Notes: generated by a model not told the origin, from the sequence alone. 64,000 bases of DNA from an uncultured Clostridia bacterium (GCA_934183325.1 CAKPSH010000006.1:3578-67577); one strand, 5' to 3'; shown: positions 55,079-63,874, counted from the stretch's first letter. Program-made: numbers and translations.

Positions 55079-56278
55079 GTGACAGGTAGTATTGAAAAGC
55101 GAGGAAAAAACAGTTACAGGCTAGTAGTATTCAAAGGATATGATCTAGACGGCAAACCAATAAGGCATCAAAAAACAATACACTGCAAGAAAAAATCAGA
55201 AGCACAGATAGAACTTGCAAAATTTCTAACAGAAGTAGAAAGTGGACTAATAGTAGATGGAAACATCCCAACATTTGCACAATATGTGGAAATATGGACA
55301 AAGGATTATGCATTAAAAGAACTAGCACCGTCAACTTACTACAGATACAAACGCATGCTAGAAACAAGGATAACTCCATATTTTGGACATTATAAAATAA
55401 ATAAAATCAAACCAACAGACATAATGAGATTTTATGATTTGCTTGAAGAAGATACTCAAATTGTTAGAAGAAAAAATAATAATGGAAAGAAAACAAGAAA
55501 GCCATTATCTCAAAAGACAATATTAGAGCACCATCGTTTGCTATCAGCAATGCTTCATAAAGCAGTATATTGGCAACTTATTGTAAGCAATCCTGCTGAA
55601 CGTGTTCAACCACCGAAAACATCTAAGCCGTTAAGACGTCATTATGATGAAGAACAAACTAAAATTCTTGTTGATAATTTGCAAAAGTTAAAAGGCAATC
55701 AAATTAAATATCGTACTGCAATTTTACTTGATATTTTTACTGGAGCAAGGCTTGGAGAACTTGTTGGACTTGAATGGAACGATATTGATTTAAAAAATGG
55801 TATTATCAATATTAATAAGTCTAGTCAATATCTTTCTGAAAAAGGAGTTTTTACAAAATCTCCTAAAACAGAAAGTTCAATAAGAGATGTTGCAATACCT
55901 GATTTTATCGTTTCTTTACTTGAGGAATATAAGTTATGGTATGATGAACAAAAATCAACTGTAGGCGATTTCTGGCACGAATCTAATAGGCTATTTGTTC
56001 AAGATGATGGTAAACCTATTCATCCATCTACAATTAGCAAATGGTTTGAACAGTTTGTTAAAAAGATTGGATTGCCTGTAATTAATTTTCATGGTTTAAG
56101 ACATACAAATGCAACTCTTCTTATTTCTCAGCAAGTTGATGTTGCAACAGTATCTGCTAGACTTGGTCATGCACAAATTACTACTACATACAATTTCTAT
56201 GTTCACCCACTAAAATCTCATGATAGGACTGCTGGAAATGTATTAGAGAATTTGTTAATTTCAAGCAAGGCAAATTAG
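55079..56278 (+). CDS. int: Tyrosine recombinase (integrase) of the element
   Basis: This 399-residue site-specific recombinase has an AP2-like arm-binding N terminus (SIEKRGKNSYRLVVFKGYD) and a SAM-like core-binding domain (about 65-170). The catalytic domain has Arg224 in TGARLGELVGLEW, His338 and Arg341 in FHGLRHTN, His364 in RLGHAQ and the nucleophile Tyr374 in TTYNFYVHP. The start is GTG at 55079 with AGAAAGGAGG 7 bp upstream. It reads toward the right attachment core 134 bp downstream, the normal position for an ICE/IME integrase. Confidence 0.95.
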   Translation: MTGSIEKRGKNSYRLVVFKGYDLDGKPIRHQKTIHCKKKSEAQIELAKFLTEVESGLIVDGNIPTFAQYVEIWTKDYALKELAPSTYYRYKRMLETRITPYFGHYKINKIKPTDIMRFYDLLEEDTQIVRRKNNNGKKTRKPLSQKTILEHHRLLSAMLHKAVYWQLIVSNPAERVQPPKTSKPLRRHYDEEQTKILVDNLQKLKGNQIKYRTAILLDIFTGARLGELVGLEWNDIDLKNGIININKSSQYLSEKGVFTKSPKTESSIRDVAIPDFIVSLLEEYKLWYDEQKSTVGDFWHESNRLFVQDDGKPIHPSTISKWFEQFVKKIGLPVINFHGLRHTNATLLISQQVDVATVSARLGHAQITTTYNFYVHPLKSHDRTAGNVLENLLISSKAN

Positions 56279-56411
56279 AAATTCAATATTATCTAAAAAT
56301 CTTTTTTGTGACTCTCATATTTATATTTTTTTGATTTACTTTGTTGCAAAAATGACTTTAAGAATTTTTATGAAATGAGATTTTCTTAGAGGTTCTATGT
56401 CAATTGGGAAG

Positions 56412-56431
56412 TTGATCCCCAATTTCTCCCC
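56412..56431 (+). repeat. attR core of the integrated element
   Basis: This is the exact 20-bp copy of 36307-36326, beside the integrase. AATTGGG just upstream and CCCCAATTT downstream extend the symmetry. Outside it, 56432-56548 holds no gene. Confidence 0.75.
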
Positions 56432-56548
56432 AATTTGACATAATAGTGTTATTTTTAAGCATTATAGCAACCAATTTGAAGGTAGTAAAAAATCGCTACA
56501 TCCATTCAAGCTGTAACGATTAAATCAAAATTGTAAAGTAAAATCATT

Positions 56549-56980
56549 TCAAACTCGCCTTAGGGTTATGAGATTCAATTTCAAATCTCCAACTTCTATA
56601 TAATCTTTTATAACTTCATTATTTGTATTTCTTAGTTGAACATTTACTCTGGCAACTAGTTCTTCTATGTGAAATGGTTTTGTTACATAATCATTAGCTC
56701 CATTATCAAATCCATTTAATTTATCTTCCAACATATTTTTTGCTGTTAACATTATTACTTTTGATTTTATTCCTTCTTTTCTAAGCTCTGCAAGCACATC
56801 AAATCCATTCATTTTAGGTAACATTACATCCAAAATAATTAAATCATATATATTTGTACTTGCATTATCAAGTCCATCTTCTCCATCAGTAGAAATATCA
56901 ACTGCATATTTTTCTTTTCTAAGTCTGCTTGCAATGACATCAGCTAAATTAAATTCATCTTCTATAATTAATATTCTCAT
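56549..56980 (-). pseudogene. Response regulator lacking its DNA-binding domain
   Basis: The receiver domain is complete: acidic pocket in IIEDEFNLAD, phospho-acceptor Asp in YDLIILDVMLPKMNGFDV, Thr in IMLTAKN and Lys in VTKPFHIEEL. It then reads YIEVGDLKLNLITLRRV and stops where an OmpR-type winged helix should begin. The full family has about 225 residues; this has 143. No kinase gene follows. The break lies 120 bp outside attR, so loss probably came with integration or an earlier event. It could persist as a stand-alone receiver. Confidence 0.75.
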
Positions 56981-57074
56981 ACTTACTCACCTTATTTATA
57001 TATACATTGTATAGATTAAACAGAGATTAAATTATTTATATTTTATCATATTTTCTTTAATTAACAACTAAAAT

Positions 57075-57105
57075 ATACCGAATTTAACTATCTTAAATTC
57101 GGTAT
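57075..57105 (-). terminator. Terminator after the 57113 gene
   Basis: ATACCGAATTTAA pairs perfectly with TTAAATTCGGTAT around a 5-nt loop, 8 bp past the stop codon. On the minus strand ATTTTAG follows. Confidence 0.7.
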
Positions 57106-57112
57106 TAATAAT

Positions 57113-58213
57113 TTATTCTTTTTCTTCAACTTCATTAACTTTTTCTGTGGTTAGTTCTTTTTTCTGTTCATGTACTACAACTGGTTCATCATTTTCTCCC
57201 CTTGCATCTATTGCTTCCATAAACTTTTTACTTCTTCTTTCTTCTTCAACTTCCTTTTCTACTCTTTTAGCTAATGATGTTGTTGCATCATACACTAACT
57301 CCTGTTCACCTAATTCATTTGTTCTTATATCTATATTCTGGTCTTTTAGGTCTTCTAACATTTTTGCTATTAAATTTGAGTTTCTATGTGTATTTTTTAC
57401 TTTTGTATCATTATTTTCTAGATATTCTTTATACATTTTTTCCAGATTTAATTCTTTGTCTGTTAGTCTTACCTCTAAATGATAAACTTGTCGTGCTCCT
57501 TCATTCTTTCCTTTTATCTTAGAGATTAACGCCTCTCTTGCTGCTTGGTGTTCTCCAAATCCTAATCTTTCTAAGAATAATATGCTCTTTCCTTTCTTTT
57601 CTTTCTGTAATATTTCAATATAGCCCATTTTTTCCAATGTCTCAATCATCCTTACATTAACACCATGTGTATCTGTTTCAAATATTTGAGGATATACCAT
57701 TTGTTTTCCATCTTTTGAAGGTATCATTTTTCCTATATCTCTATACTCTTGTTGAAACCCTTGCATCATTGTTATTATATCTATTCCCATCAAACTTGCT
57801 TTTTCAGATTTACTATTTAGTTTTTTCATTTCTTGAATTCCTTTAATTGATGGATATTGTCCTATTTTTAGCTTTTTTGTTTTCACTACACCAAACATTG
57901 AATTTTTGCTTTTTTTCTCTGCTGCTATATCTACAAATCCTTTAAAAAAATTTGCACCTGCAATCCCAACTGCAACTGGTGTTATAGCTGGGACAATAAA
58001 TTGAGCCACACTACTTCCAATTATAGCACCTTGACTTGCTCCACTTTCAAGTATAATAGATAGAATCTCCGGATTTATAAGTATCGTACCTCCAATTACG
58101 ACTTTCAATAGTGCTATACTCTTTTTCTTTATATTAGCAACTAACCTTTTATTATTTTTTTCACTATTAATTAATTTATTCTCTTTTACAACCATTGGTA
58201 ATTTGTCATTCAT
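57113..58213 (-). CDS. Unknown protein with an N-terminal hydrophobic region
   Basis: I recognise no family. The product has hydrophobic stretches at about 33-55 and 65-90 (small-residue rich, AIIGSSVAQFIVPAITPVAVGIAGA). A mixed middle part contains VNVRMIETLEKMGYIEILQKE, which looks like a winged helix. A Glu/Lys-rich tail follows. It lies 39 bp after ecfT as the last gene of the folT-ecfA-ecfT group, though a functional link is not evident. The ATG at 58213 is preferred to one 9 bp upstream because of the GAGAGATG spacing. Confidence 0.6.
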   Translation of the reverse strand: MNDKLPMVVKENKLINSEKNNKRLVANIKKKSIALLKVVIGGTILINPEILSIILESGASQGAIIGSSVAQFIVPAITPVAVGIAGANFFKGFVDIAAEKKSKNSMFGVVKTKKLKIGQYPSIKGIQEMKKLNSKSEKASLMGIDIITMMQGFQQEYRDIGKMIPSKDGKQMVYPQIFETDTHGVNVRMIETLEKMGYIEILQKEKKGKSILFLERLGFGEHQAAREALISKIKGKNEGARQVYHLEVRLTDKELNLEKMYKEYLENNDTKVKNTHRNSNLIAKMLEDLKDQNIDIRTNELGEQELVYDATTSLAKRVEKEVEEERRSKKFMEAIDARGENDEPVVVHEQKKELTTEKVNEVEEKE

Positions 58214-58251
58214 TTGTATCATCTCTCTTATATATGATTATAACATAAACT

Positions 58252-58830
58252 TTATTCTTCTGCATACCCTTTTGATTTAAAAGCATTTTCCATATCATCA
58301 ACTCTTTTAAAAATTGAAACTATCAATGGTACCAAAATTAGATTTATGTTTTTTACCATATTAATTCCTTCTGTATTAAATCCTTTTGATTTTAATGAAT
58401 TTTTCATTTTTTCTGTTTCATCTTTTAATATTGGAATAAACGCAACTGCAATGCTTACCATTATCCCTATATCTTTTGTATTTACCTTAAATATTTTTAA
58501 TGGCAATAACACATTTTCTATTGAAGTTGCTAATTTATTAGCTGTAAAGTTCTTCGTAAAAGTATATGTAATATTACATACAAGTACTAATCTTATAGCT
58601 ATTAATATAGCATTATATCCAGATACTAAAATAGCATTAATTACAAAAATTATACATATAAAAGGTAATAATCTAATAATACTTTTTATTGATTCCAATA
58701 TGTTAATTTTTTCAATAATCATCAGGATTATGTTTATAATTGTTACTACAATTAACAATTTATAACTTTGTATACAAAATATCAAAGCAGTATATATAAT
58801 AAATAGTATAAATTTTATTGTGTCTTTCAT
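58252..58830 (-). CDS. ecfT: ECF transporter transmembrane (T) component
   Basis: EcfT couples ATP hydrolysis to movement of the substrate-binding S component. The 192-residue protein has four or five hydrophobic helices. The coupling segments MKNSLKSKGFNTEGINMVKN and VDDMENAFKSKGYAEE contain the two Ala/Ser-x-Gly-like motifs (SKG) that contact the ATPases. It follows ecfA by 15 bp. Confidence 0.88.
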   Translation of the reverse strand: MKDTIKFILFIIYTALIFCIQSYKLLIVVTIINIILMIIEKINILESIKSIIRLLPFICIIFVINAILVSGYNAILIAIRLVLVCNITYTFTKNFTANKLATSIENVLLPLKIFKVNTKDIGIMVSIAVAFIPILKDETEKMKNSLKSKGFNTEGINMVKNINLILVPLIVSIFKRVDDMENAFKSKGYAEE

Positions 58831-58845
58831 TTTTCTTCTCCAATA

Positions 58846-59619
58846 TTAAATAATTTCTGATAATTCAATATTAATCCCCTTATTTCTAAGTTTTAATAAT
58901 AGTTGAACTTTAGGAGGAATTTGTATATTTTTGCTTTTTAAGAAATCTATATTTTCCAATATTTCACTTGACTTAAACTCTTTCACAATTTGCCCTTGTT
59001 CCATTACAAGAACTCTATCTGAATATAAAATTTCATCCATAACATTTGTTGCATATATTATTGTATATCCATCTTCTTTTAATTTCTTTACAATTTCATA
59101 TACTGTTTCTTTTCCTTCTGAATCAAGCATTGCTGTTGGCTCGTCCATTACTAGATACTTTGGTCCCATACTTAAAACACTTGCAATTGTAACCCTCTGT
59201 TTCTGCCCCATTGATAAATCATATGCTTCTTTATCTTTGTACTCATACATATTTACACTTTCTAAAGTTTTTTTTATTCTTTCTTCAGCATTATCTAAGC
59301 CTAAATTTTTAATTCCAAATAACATATCATCATAAACATTATTAAATATTATTTGATTTTCTGGATTTTGAAATACAATTCCTACCTTTTTTCTAATATC
59401 TATAAATTTCTTTTTATCGCCTAAATTGATGTTATCAACTAAAATATCTCCTTTAGTTGTTTTTGTAATTCCGCCAATTAATTTTAATAATGTAGACTTA
59501 CCTGAACCATTTTTCCCTATTATTGTTACAAATTCTTTTTCTTCTACCTTTAAATTTATGTCTTTCAAAATCATATTACCCGTCTTGTATTTAAAACTTA
59601 CATCTTTTACTTCTATCAT
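58846..59619 (-). CDS. ecfA: ECF transporter ATPase component
   Basis: The 257-residue ABC ATPase has Walker A IIGKNGSGKSTLLKLIGG, the Q-loop FQNPENQII, signature LSMGQKQRV and Walker B YLVMDEPTAMLDSEG, with the switch region following. It starts 4 bp after folT. Only one ATPase gene is present, so it may work as a homodimer or with a second EcfA encoded elsewhere. Confidence 0.93.
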   Translation of the reverse strand: MIEVKDVSFKYKTGNMILKDINLKVEEKEFVTIIGKNGSGKSTLLKLIGGITKTTKGDILVDNINLGDKKKFIDIRKKVGIVFQNPENQIIFNNVYDDMLFGIKNLGLDNAEERIKKTLESVNMYEYKDKEAYDLSMGQKQRVTIASVLSMGPKYLVMDEPTAMLDSEGKETVYEIVKKLKEDGYTIIYATNVMDEILYSDRVLVMEQGQIVKEFKSSEILENIDFLKSKNIQIPPKVQLLLKLRNKGINIELSEII

Positions 59620-59623
59620 TCTA

Positions 59624-60151
59624 TTATTCCTCTATGTATTTCTTTGTTATTGGCTCTAATATTTTTGTTATAGCCAATATAGTAATAATCTTTACTGGGT
59701 ATCTAACAGCTTCAAGTGGTAATTTTCCTGCTAACGCTACTAAATATGCTTTACCATAAGCTATATAAGACCATAAAGAAGATAAAAATAAATTACAAAA
59801 TACAGATACTATTAATGTACTTAAAATTAATCTTATTACAAATTGTTTTGTACTTCTTTTTTCTCCTGGTTTTTTATATAGAAAAATTCCATAAATAAAT
59901 CCATCAATTAATGAACTTATTGTATACCCCACAAAATATTGACCTACAGGAAATAACAAAGCACCTATTAAATCTGCTAATCCTCCAATTAAAGTTGAAT
60001 ATTTTGGTCCTAACCATATTGCTGATAAAATTAGTGGAACAAATCCAAAACTAAAAGCAATATTTACAACTCTCACACTAAAAAATCTTGCTAATACAAT
60101 ATCTAAAGCTAAAAGTAGTGCTGATAAAATCATTTTTTTTGTTTTTGACAT
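59624..60151 (-). CDS. folT: Folate-type ECF transporter S component (FolT)
   Basis: This 175-residue membrane protein of about six helices reads KKMILSALLLALDIVLARFFSV at the start, with FGFVPLILSAIWLGPKYSTLIGGLADLIGALLFP next. This is the pattern of folate-family S components. It should bind folate at the cell surface and pair with EcfT and EcfA encoded just downstream. I chose the ATG at 60151 because AAGGAG lies 11 bp upstream; a longer frame to 60208 runs into the leader hairpin. A THF-type riboswitch upstream supports the substrate. Confidence 0.9.
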   Translation of the reverse strand: MSKTKKMILSALLLALDIVLARFFSVRVVNIAFSFGFVPLILSAIWLGPKYSTLIGGLADLIGALLFPVGQYFVGYTISSLIDGFIYGIFLYKKPGEKRSTKQFVIRLILSTLIVSVFCNLFLSSLWSYIAYGKAYLVALAGKLPLEAVRYPVKIITILAITKILEPITKKYIEE

Positions 60152-60154
60152 AAT

Positions 60155-60204
60155 AAAAAATCTCCTTTCTTGTAAAATTAGAGTTTCCAAAAAGGAGATT
60201 TTTT
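60155..60204 (-). promoter_or_regulatory. SD-sequestering hairpin of folT
   Basis: On the minus strand AAAAAATCTCCTTT (60191-60204) pairs with AAAGGAGATTTTTT (60155-60168). The folT SD AAGGAG lies in the 3' arm, and the start follows directly. The T run could also terminate transcription. It is the likely output of the riboswitch. Confidence 0.75.
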
Positions 60205-60225
60205 CCATTGTATTTTTCTCTTTTT

Positions 60226-60330
60226 ATAGCGGAATGCAAAAATAGATAAGCGAATTTCTCCTTGCCCTACTAACAACTTCCCGTTTAATAGGTCTTAACT
60301 ATCTATTTTTTACTCTATATTACCGCTATA
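60226..60330 (-). promoter_or_regulatory. Tetrahydrofolate (THF) riboswitch upstream of folT
   Basis: The minus-strand leader has the outer stem ATAGCGG / CCGCTAT, then AGAGTA. A second stem AAAAATAGATA / TATCTATTTTT encloses GTTAAG, CGGGAAGTTG and AAATTCGC, and GCATTCCGC closes the element. The order (GAGUA, GUUAAG, GGGANGUUG, GCAUCCGC) and nested stems match the class I THF riboswitch as I remember it from folT leaders. The downstream hairpin hides the SD, so folate should reduce expression. Confidence 0.78.
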
Positions 60331-60365
60331 TTCTACAACTTTATATATAATTCGTCAATATGTTC

Positions 60366-60920
60366 TTAAATATCAAAGAAATATGTTGCTTCTAGATCTG
60401 CTTCAAATAATAATAATGCTAAAGGATATTTTTTATATGCAGCACCAATTGTATTGTAAACTTCTTTTGGCTCTGTAAATCCCATATGCCAACGAATTGC
60501 ATATTTCTCTTCTGGTGTTAATTTTATGAACTCAGAAATCATCATCACTGATTTTTCTCCATGTCCATAAGGTATTTGATCATCAATTGTATAATATGGT
60601 ACTTTTTCCCATACTCCCAACTCATTTTTTGCATTTCTATAATCTACTTTATAAAAATTGGCTTTACAAACATCATGTAGTAATGCAGATATTATAATTG
60701 TATCATCTGAAACATTCATTTCTATACTTGCATTTTTTACTTTTTCTTTAAATATTTCATATACTTTCATACTATGTTCTAATAATCCACCTTCATAATC
60801 ACCATGAAATCTTGTGCTTGCAGGTGCTTTAAAAAAATCTGTTTTTTCTAAAAAATTAATTAAATTTTCTATACCTTCTCTATTTGTACTTCTTAATAAT
60901 TCGATAAATTGTTCTTTCAT
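60366..60920 (-). CDS. HD-domain phosphohydrolase
   Basis: The 184-residue protein has ASTRFHGDYEGGLLEHSMKVYE with the first His, the HD pair in IISALLHDVCKANFYKV and a later His in YAIRWHMGF. These metal ligands define an HD hydrolase acting on a phosphate ester or nucleotide. The family is often found free-standing in Firmicutes, with unknown substrate. It lies 13 bp downstream of dapF. Confidence 0.85.
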   Translation of the reverse strand: MKEQFIELLRSTNREGIENLINFLEKTDFFKAPASTRFHGDYEGGLLEHSMKVYEIFKEKVKNASIEMNVSDDTIIISALLHDVCKANFYKVDYRNAKNELGVWEKVPYYTIDDQIPYGHGEKSVMMISEFIKLTPEEKYAIRWHMGFTEPKEVYNTIGAAYKKYPLALLLFEADLEATYFFDI

Positions 60921-60933
60921 TTTTTATTTCTCC

Positions 60934-61776
60934 TTATTCTTCTATTTCTCCTCTAAATACTGTTCTGGCTGGTCCAGTCATATATACATAATCATCCCAT
61001 CTAATTTTTAATGTTCCACCTAATAATTCTATATTTATTTCTTCATTTTTTTCTACTAAATCATTTAATATAGCTGATACACACACTGCACACGCCCCTG
61101 TTCCACAAGCCAATGTTTCTCCAGCTCCTCTTTCCCATACTCTCATCTTTATATGTGTTTTATCAATAATTTGAATAAATTCTATATTTGCTTTCTTAGG
61201 AAATTTTTCGTTTACCTCTAAAATAGGTCCATATTTTTCAATTTCAAAACTATCAACATCATCTATTACTGTTACTGCATGTGGATTTCCCATTGAAACA
61301 CATGTAAATGTAAATTCTCTATCTTTTGCTTTTAATTTTAAATTTTTTACAGGTTTTTCATCTGATATTACAGGTATTTTTTCTGCCTCTAAAATTGGTC
61401 TTCCCATATTAACAGTTGCAAGCACTACTTTTCCGTTTTCAACTGTTAAATCTATTTTTTTAATTCCTGCTAATGTTTCAATATTTACTTGTTCTTTGTT
61501 AGTTAATCCATTATCATAAACAAATTTTGCTACACATCTAATTCCATTTCCACACATTTCTGCTTCTGAACCATCTGAATTAAACATTCTCATTCTAAAA
61601 TCTGCAATATCACTTTTACATATTAATATAAGTCCATCTGAACCTATTCCAAAATGTCTATCACTAATTTTTTTAGCCATTTTTGATATTTCTTCAACTT
61701 TTTTATCATCATACTTTGTGCAATCGATATATACATAATCATTGCCCAATCCTTCCATTTTCACAAAATTAATCAT
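60934..61776 (-). CDS. dapF: Diaminopimelate epimerase
   Basis: DapF interconverts LL- and meso-diaminopimelate for lysine and peptidoglycan. The two catalytic cysteines are in [16 protein letters not shown] (near residue 75) and [15 protein letters not shown] (near 225). The start [15 protein letters not shown] and SDGLILI are typical. The length of 280 residues is normal. The HD hydrolase gene follows in the same operon. The SD is AAAGGAAAAAA. Confidence 0.96.
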   Translation of the reverse strand: MINFVKMEGLGNDYVYIDCTKYDDKKVEEISKMAKKISDRHFGIGSDGLILICKSDIADFRMRMFNSDGSEAEMCGNGIRCVAKFVYDNGLTNKEQVNIETLAGIKKIDLTVENGKVVLATVNMGRPILEAEKIPVISDEKPVKNLKLKAKDREFTFTCVSMGNPHAVTVIDDVDSFEIEKYGPILEVNEKFPKKANIEFIQIIDKTHIKMRVWERGAGETLACGTGACAVCVSAILNDLVEKNEEINIELLGGTLKIRWDDYVYMTGPARTVFRGEIEE

Positions 61777-61871
61777 ATATAATTTTTTCCTTTCTTTATC
61801 ACTTTTATTTTTTTATTCTATCATATTATATTTTAAAAATAAATATGCATTTTAAATTTTCATCCAAGTAC

Positions 61872-61900
61872 TTGATTCTTAAGCTTTCGCGTGTTAAAAT
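61872..61900 (+). promoter_or_regulatory. Promoter of the ProRS-like gene
   Basis: TTGATT at 61872-61877 and TAAAAT at 61895-61900 are spaced by exactly 17 bp. They lie 44 bp upstream of the ATG at 61945. Confidence 0.7.
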
Positions 61901-61944
61901 CATTATGTCTACCCGAACTTGTAACACAAAAGGAGTGTGATTCT

Positions 61945-63219
61945 ATGAGACTTTCTCGGGGAAACTTTGCAACATTTAGGGAACGAGTAAACAATGAACC
62001 GCTATCACAGCAACTCTTACTCCAGTCCAATCAGTTAAAAAAATACGGCACTGGAATCTATGGAAAAAACCACCTGTTGGTGAAAGCCCAAGAAAACATC
62101 GAAGCAGTCATCAGAAAAACTTTAGATTTTTATGACTGTATAGAGATTTCCTTGCCTCTTCTCCAACCCAAGTCAATTTTTGAAAAATCTAAGAATTTTA
62201 AAAATTACTATTTCCACAGGCAAATGTTCTATTGCAACACACCTAATAGTACTCTACGCCTAGTTCCCTCTGCAGAAGAAGCAGTTCTCGAATTCGTTAA
62301 ATCCAACGTTAGATCTTACAAGCAGTTACCTATTAATGTTTATCAGATTGGCACAAAATTCAGAAATGAATTTTGTTCACGAGGGGGATTATTACGAAGC
62401 AGAGAATTCACTATGATGGATGCCTACAGTTTCCATGTTTCTGAGGAAGACCTAGCTAATGAATATCAGTCTATGCACAATGCATATCTTGATATCTTTG
62501 ATGCTCTTGGTATAAATATTATCCCTGTACAGGCTTTAAGTTGCTATACAGGAGAAGAATATTCCGAAGAATTCATGGCAATTGCTGATTACAGCGAAGA
62601 AACACTTCTTGTTAATAATGATTTTACAATCTGTTTTAACAAAGAAATCCTTGATCTCCCCAATGCTTATGAAATTATTTTAAGCAACTATGGTATCAGA
62701 TTTGACCAAAATCAATTTCATGAAGAACATTGCATCAAATTAGGACATATCTCTCAGCTTGGTCAGAATTATTCTAGAAAGCTAAAAGGTATTTTTACAG
62801 GTCCTGACAACAAACCTCATTACTACTATATGGGGTATTACAGTATTGGTGTAAGCCGTACACTTGCTGCAATGTGCGAAATCAACTGCGATTTCTCTGG
62901 TTTGGCTTGGCCACTGTCTATTGCACCTTACTTGGTGCATATCGTTTACAATGAAAACAAAAGTGATGAAGCCGAGCAACTTTACAAGAAACTTCTCAAG
63001 GTAACTCCTAAGGTTGCTATCGATGACCGTCCTAACGTTTCGTTTGGAGCCAAATTGAAAGATTCTGTTCTCTTTGGCAATCCTTATGTCGTTATCATCG
63101 GCAACTCGTTCGATGGAAACACTTATGAAGTTGACGCACGTCTCACTGGTTCAAAGTTGAAATTGAGTTTTGATGAACTCGTTTCTCTCATAACCAGAAT
63201 CCAATTGCAACATAGCTAA
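61945..63219 (+). CDS. Prolyl-tRNA synthetase-like protein without editing domain, foreign composition
   Basis: The 424-residue protein follows bacterial ProRS. It has motif 1 EISLPLLQPKSIFEKS and motif 2 TKFRNEFCSRGGLLRSREFT followed by MMDAYSFH. Motif 3 is YYMGYYSIGVSRTLAAMCE, and the anticodon-binding domain starts WPLSIAPYLVHIV. Usual ProRS has about 570 residues with a 180-residue editing insert between motifs 2 and 3; here that insert is absent or very short. ATG 61945 has the SD AAAAGGAGTG. By eye G+C is near 40 percent, higher than neighbours, and it brings its own promoter and G+C-rich terminator. A duplicate ProRS, a resistance variant or a tRNA-like-substrate ligase are options. 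Confidence 0.85.
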   Translation: MRLSRGNFATFRERVNNEPLSQQLLLQSNQLKKYGTGIYGKNHLLVKAQENIEAVIRKTLDFYDCIEISLPLLQPKSIFEKSKNFKNYYFHRQMFYCNTPNSTLRLVPSAEEAVLEFVKSNVRSYKQLPINVYQIGTKFRNEFCSRGGLLRSREFTMMDAYSFHVSEEDLANEYQSMHNAYLDIFDALGINIIPVQALSCYTGEEYSEEFMAIADYSEETLLVNNDFTICFNKEILDLPNAYEIILSNYGIRFDQNQFHEEHCIKLGHISQLGQNYSRKLKGIFTGPDNKPHYYYMGYYSIGVSRTLAAMCEINCDFSGLAWPLSIAPYLVHIVYNENKSDEAEQLYKKLLKVTPKVAIDDRPNVSFGAKLKDSVLFGNPYVVIIGNSFDGNTYEVDARLTGSKLKLSFDELVSLITRIQLQHS

Positions 63220-63222
63220 TAG

Positions 63223-63732
63223 TTATGTTGCATACTCCAAAGAGCCTGCCCCTTTATATGGGCGGGCTCTTTTATTTTCTTCTACTCCTAGTAGTTTTAA
63301 TATTATTGCACTTATTACTCCTGTTCTATCTTTGCCTGCATTACATAAAAAAATAGCTCCATCACTTTTATTCAAAATGTCAAATATTTCTTTTATTTTT
63401 TCATATGATTTTAAAATTTCTATATAGGATATAGATACCATCCTCTGATTAACTGGTATATTTTTTCCAATGTTTATTTCAATATGATAAACTTTAAAAA
63501 AATTATCATTTTCAAAAATAGATGGTTTAATTTCATATTCTTCTTTACTTCTTAAATCAATTATATTACTTATATTTATTTTTTTTATAATTTCAATTTC
63601 TTCATTCTTTAAGCTAACTGGTAGATTACTTCTAATTAATTTACCCTCTTTCACAGTCTTTCCGCTATTACTTTTATATCCACCTAAGTCTCTCATATTT
63701 TCTATTGAATTACTAAAATACTTTATTACCAC
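63223..63732 (-). pseudogene. Tyrosine phosphatase gene truncated at its 3' end
   Basis: The protein starts NMRDLGGYKSNSGKTVKEGKL and contains the P-loop FLCNAGKDRTGVISAI (CX5R), the mark of the Y_phosphatase3 (IphP-like) family. After LLGVEEN the frame runs into the terminator of the adjacent ProRS-like gene and ends KRARPYKGAGSLEYAT, which is not phosphatase sequence. About 70-80 residues of the usual C-terminal helices are missing. Insertion of the foreign ProRS cassette probably cut it. The P-loop is intact, so residual activity is possible. Confidence 0.8.
63239..63275 (+). terminator. Terminator of the ProRS-like gene
   Basis: AAAGAGCCTGCCC pairs with GGGCGGGCTCTTT (one T-G wobble) around CTTTATAT and is followed by TTATTTTC. 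It overlaps the 3' end of the truncated phosphatase frame. Confidence 0.85.
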
Positions 63733-63822
63733 TATAATAACCTATCCCCTTCATACTGTTAATTATTGTAACCATCCAATAATCTTATACTCGAGTAATT
63801 TTATCATAGTATATAAAAAAAA

Positions 63823-63874
63823 AGAATAACATTTTCTAAGGAAACTCACTATTTCATAGATGACTTTCCTAAGA
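63823..63874. repeat. 52-bp dispersed repeat, copy 2
   Basis: It is identical to 9509-9560 over all 52 bp and in the same orientation, 54 kb away. It lies about 90 bp upstream of the phosphatase start. Flanking sequences differ, so the repeat boundaries are sharp. Confidence 0.75.

Larger units (their letters stand above)
36307..56431. mobile_element. Integrated mobilisable element of about 20.1 kb with defence cargo
   Basis: Boundaries are the 20-bp direct repeats. The right end carries the tyrosine integrase. Internal mobile-element genes are a TnpV-like protein, an excisionase-like HTH, a replisome organiser, a DnaC-like loader and a MobC-like protein with an oriT-like inverted repeat. 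No relaxase, coupling protein, VirB4, capsid or terminase gene is visible, so it is an IME or satellite needing a helper. Cargo genes between 37 and 48 kb and at 51-54 kb look defensive. Confidence 0.75.

Noticed and set aside
36307..56431. Reading the element as a prophage
   Set aside because: Replisome organiser, DnaC-like and excisionase-like genes are phage-like, but there is no terminase, portal, capsid, tail or lysis gene.
36307..56431. Complete conjugative element
   Set aside because: No relaxase, coupling protein or VirB4-like ATPase can be seen; only a MobC-like protein and an oriT-like repeat.
61891..61944. Upstream start of the ProRS-like gene (MLKSLCLPEL)
   Set aside because: It begins at the -10 region of the promoter and has no SD. 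The ATG at 61945 has AAAAGGAGTG and gives the normal ProRS N terminus.
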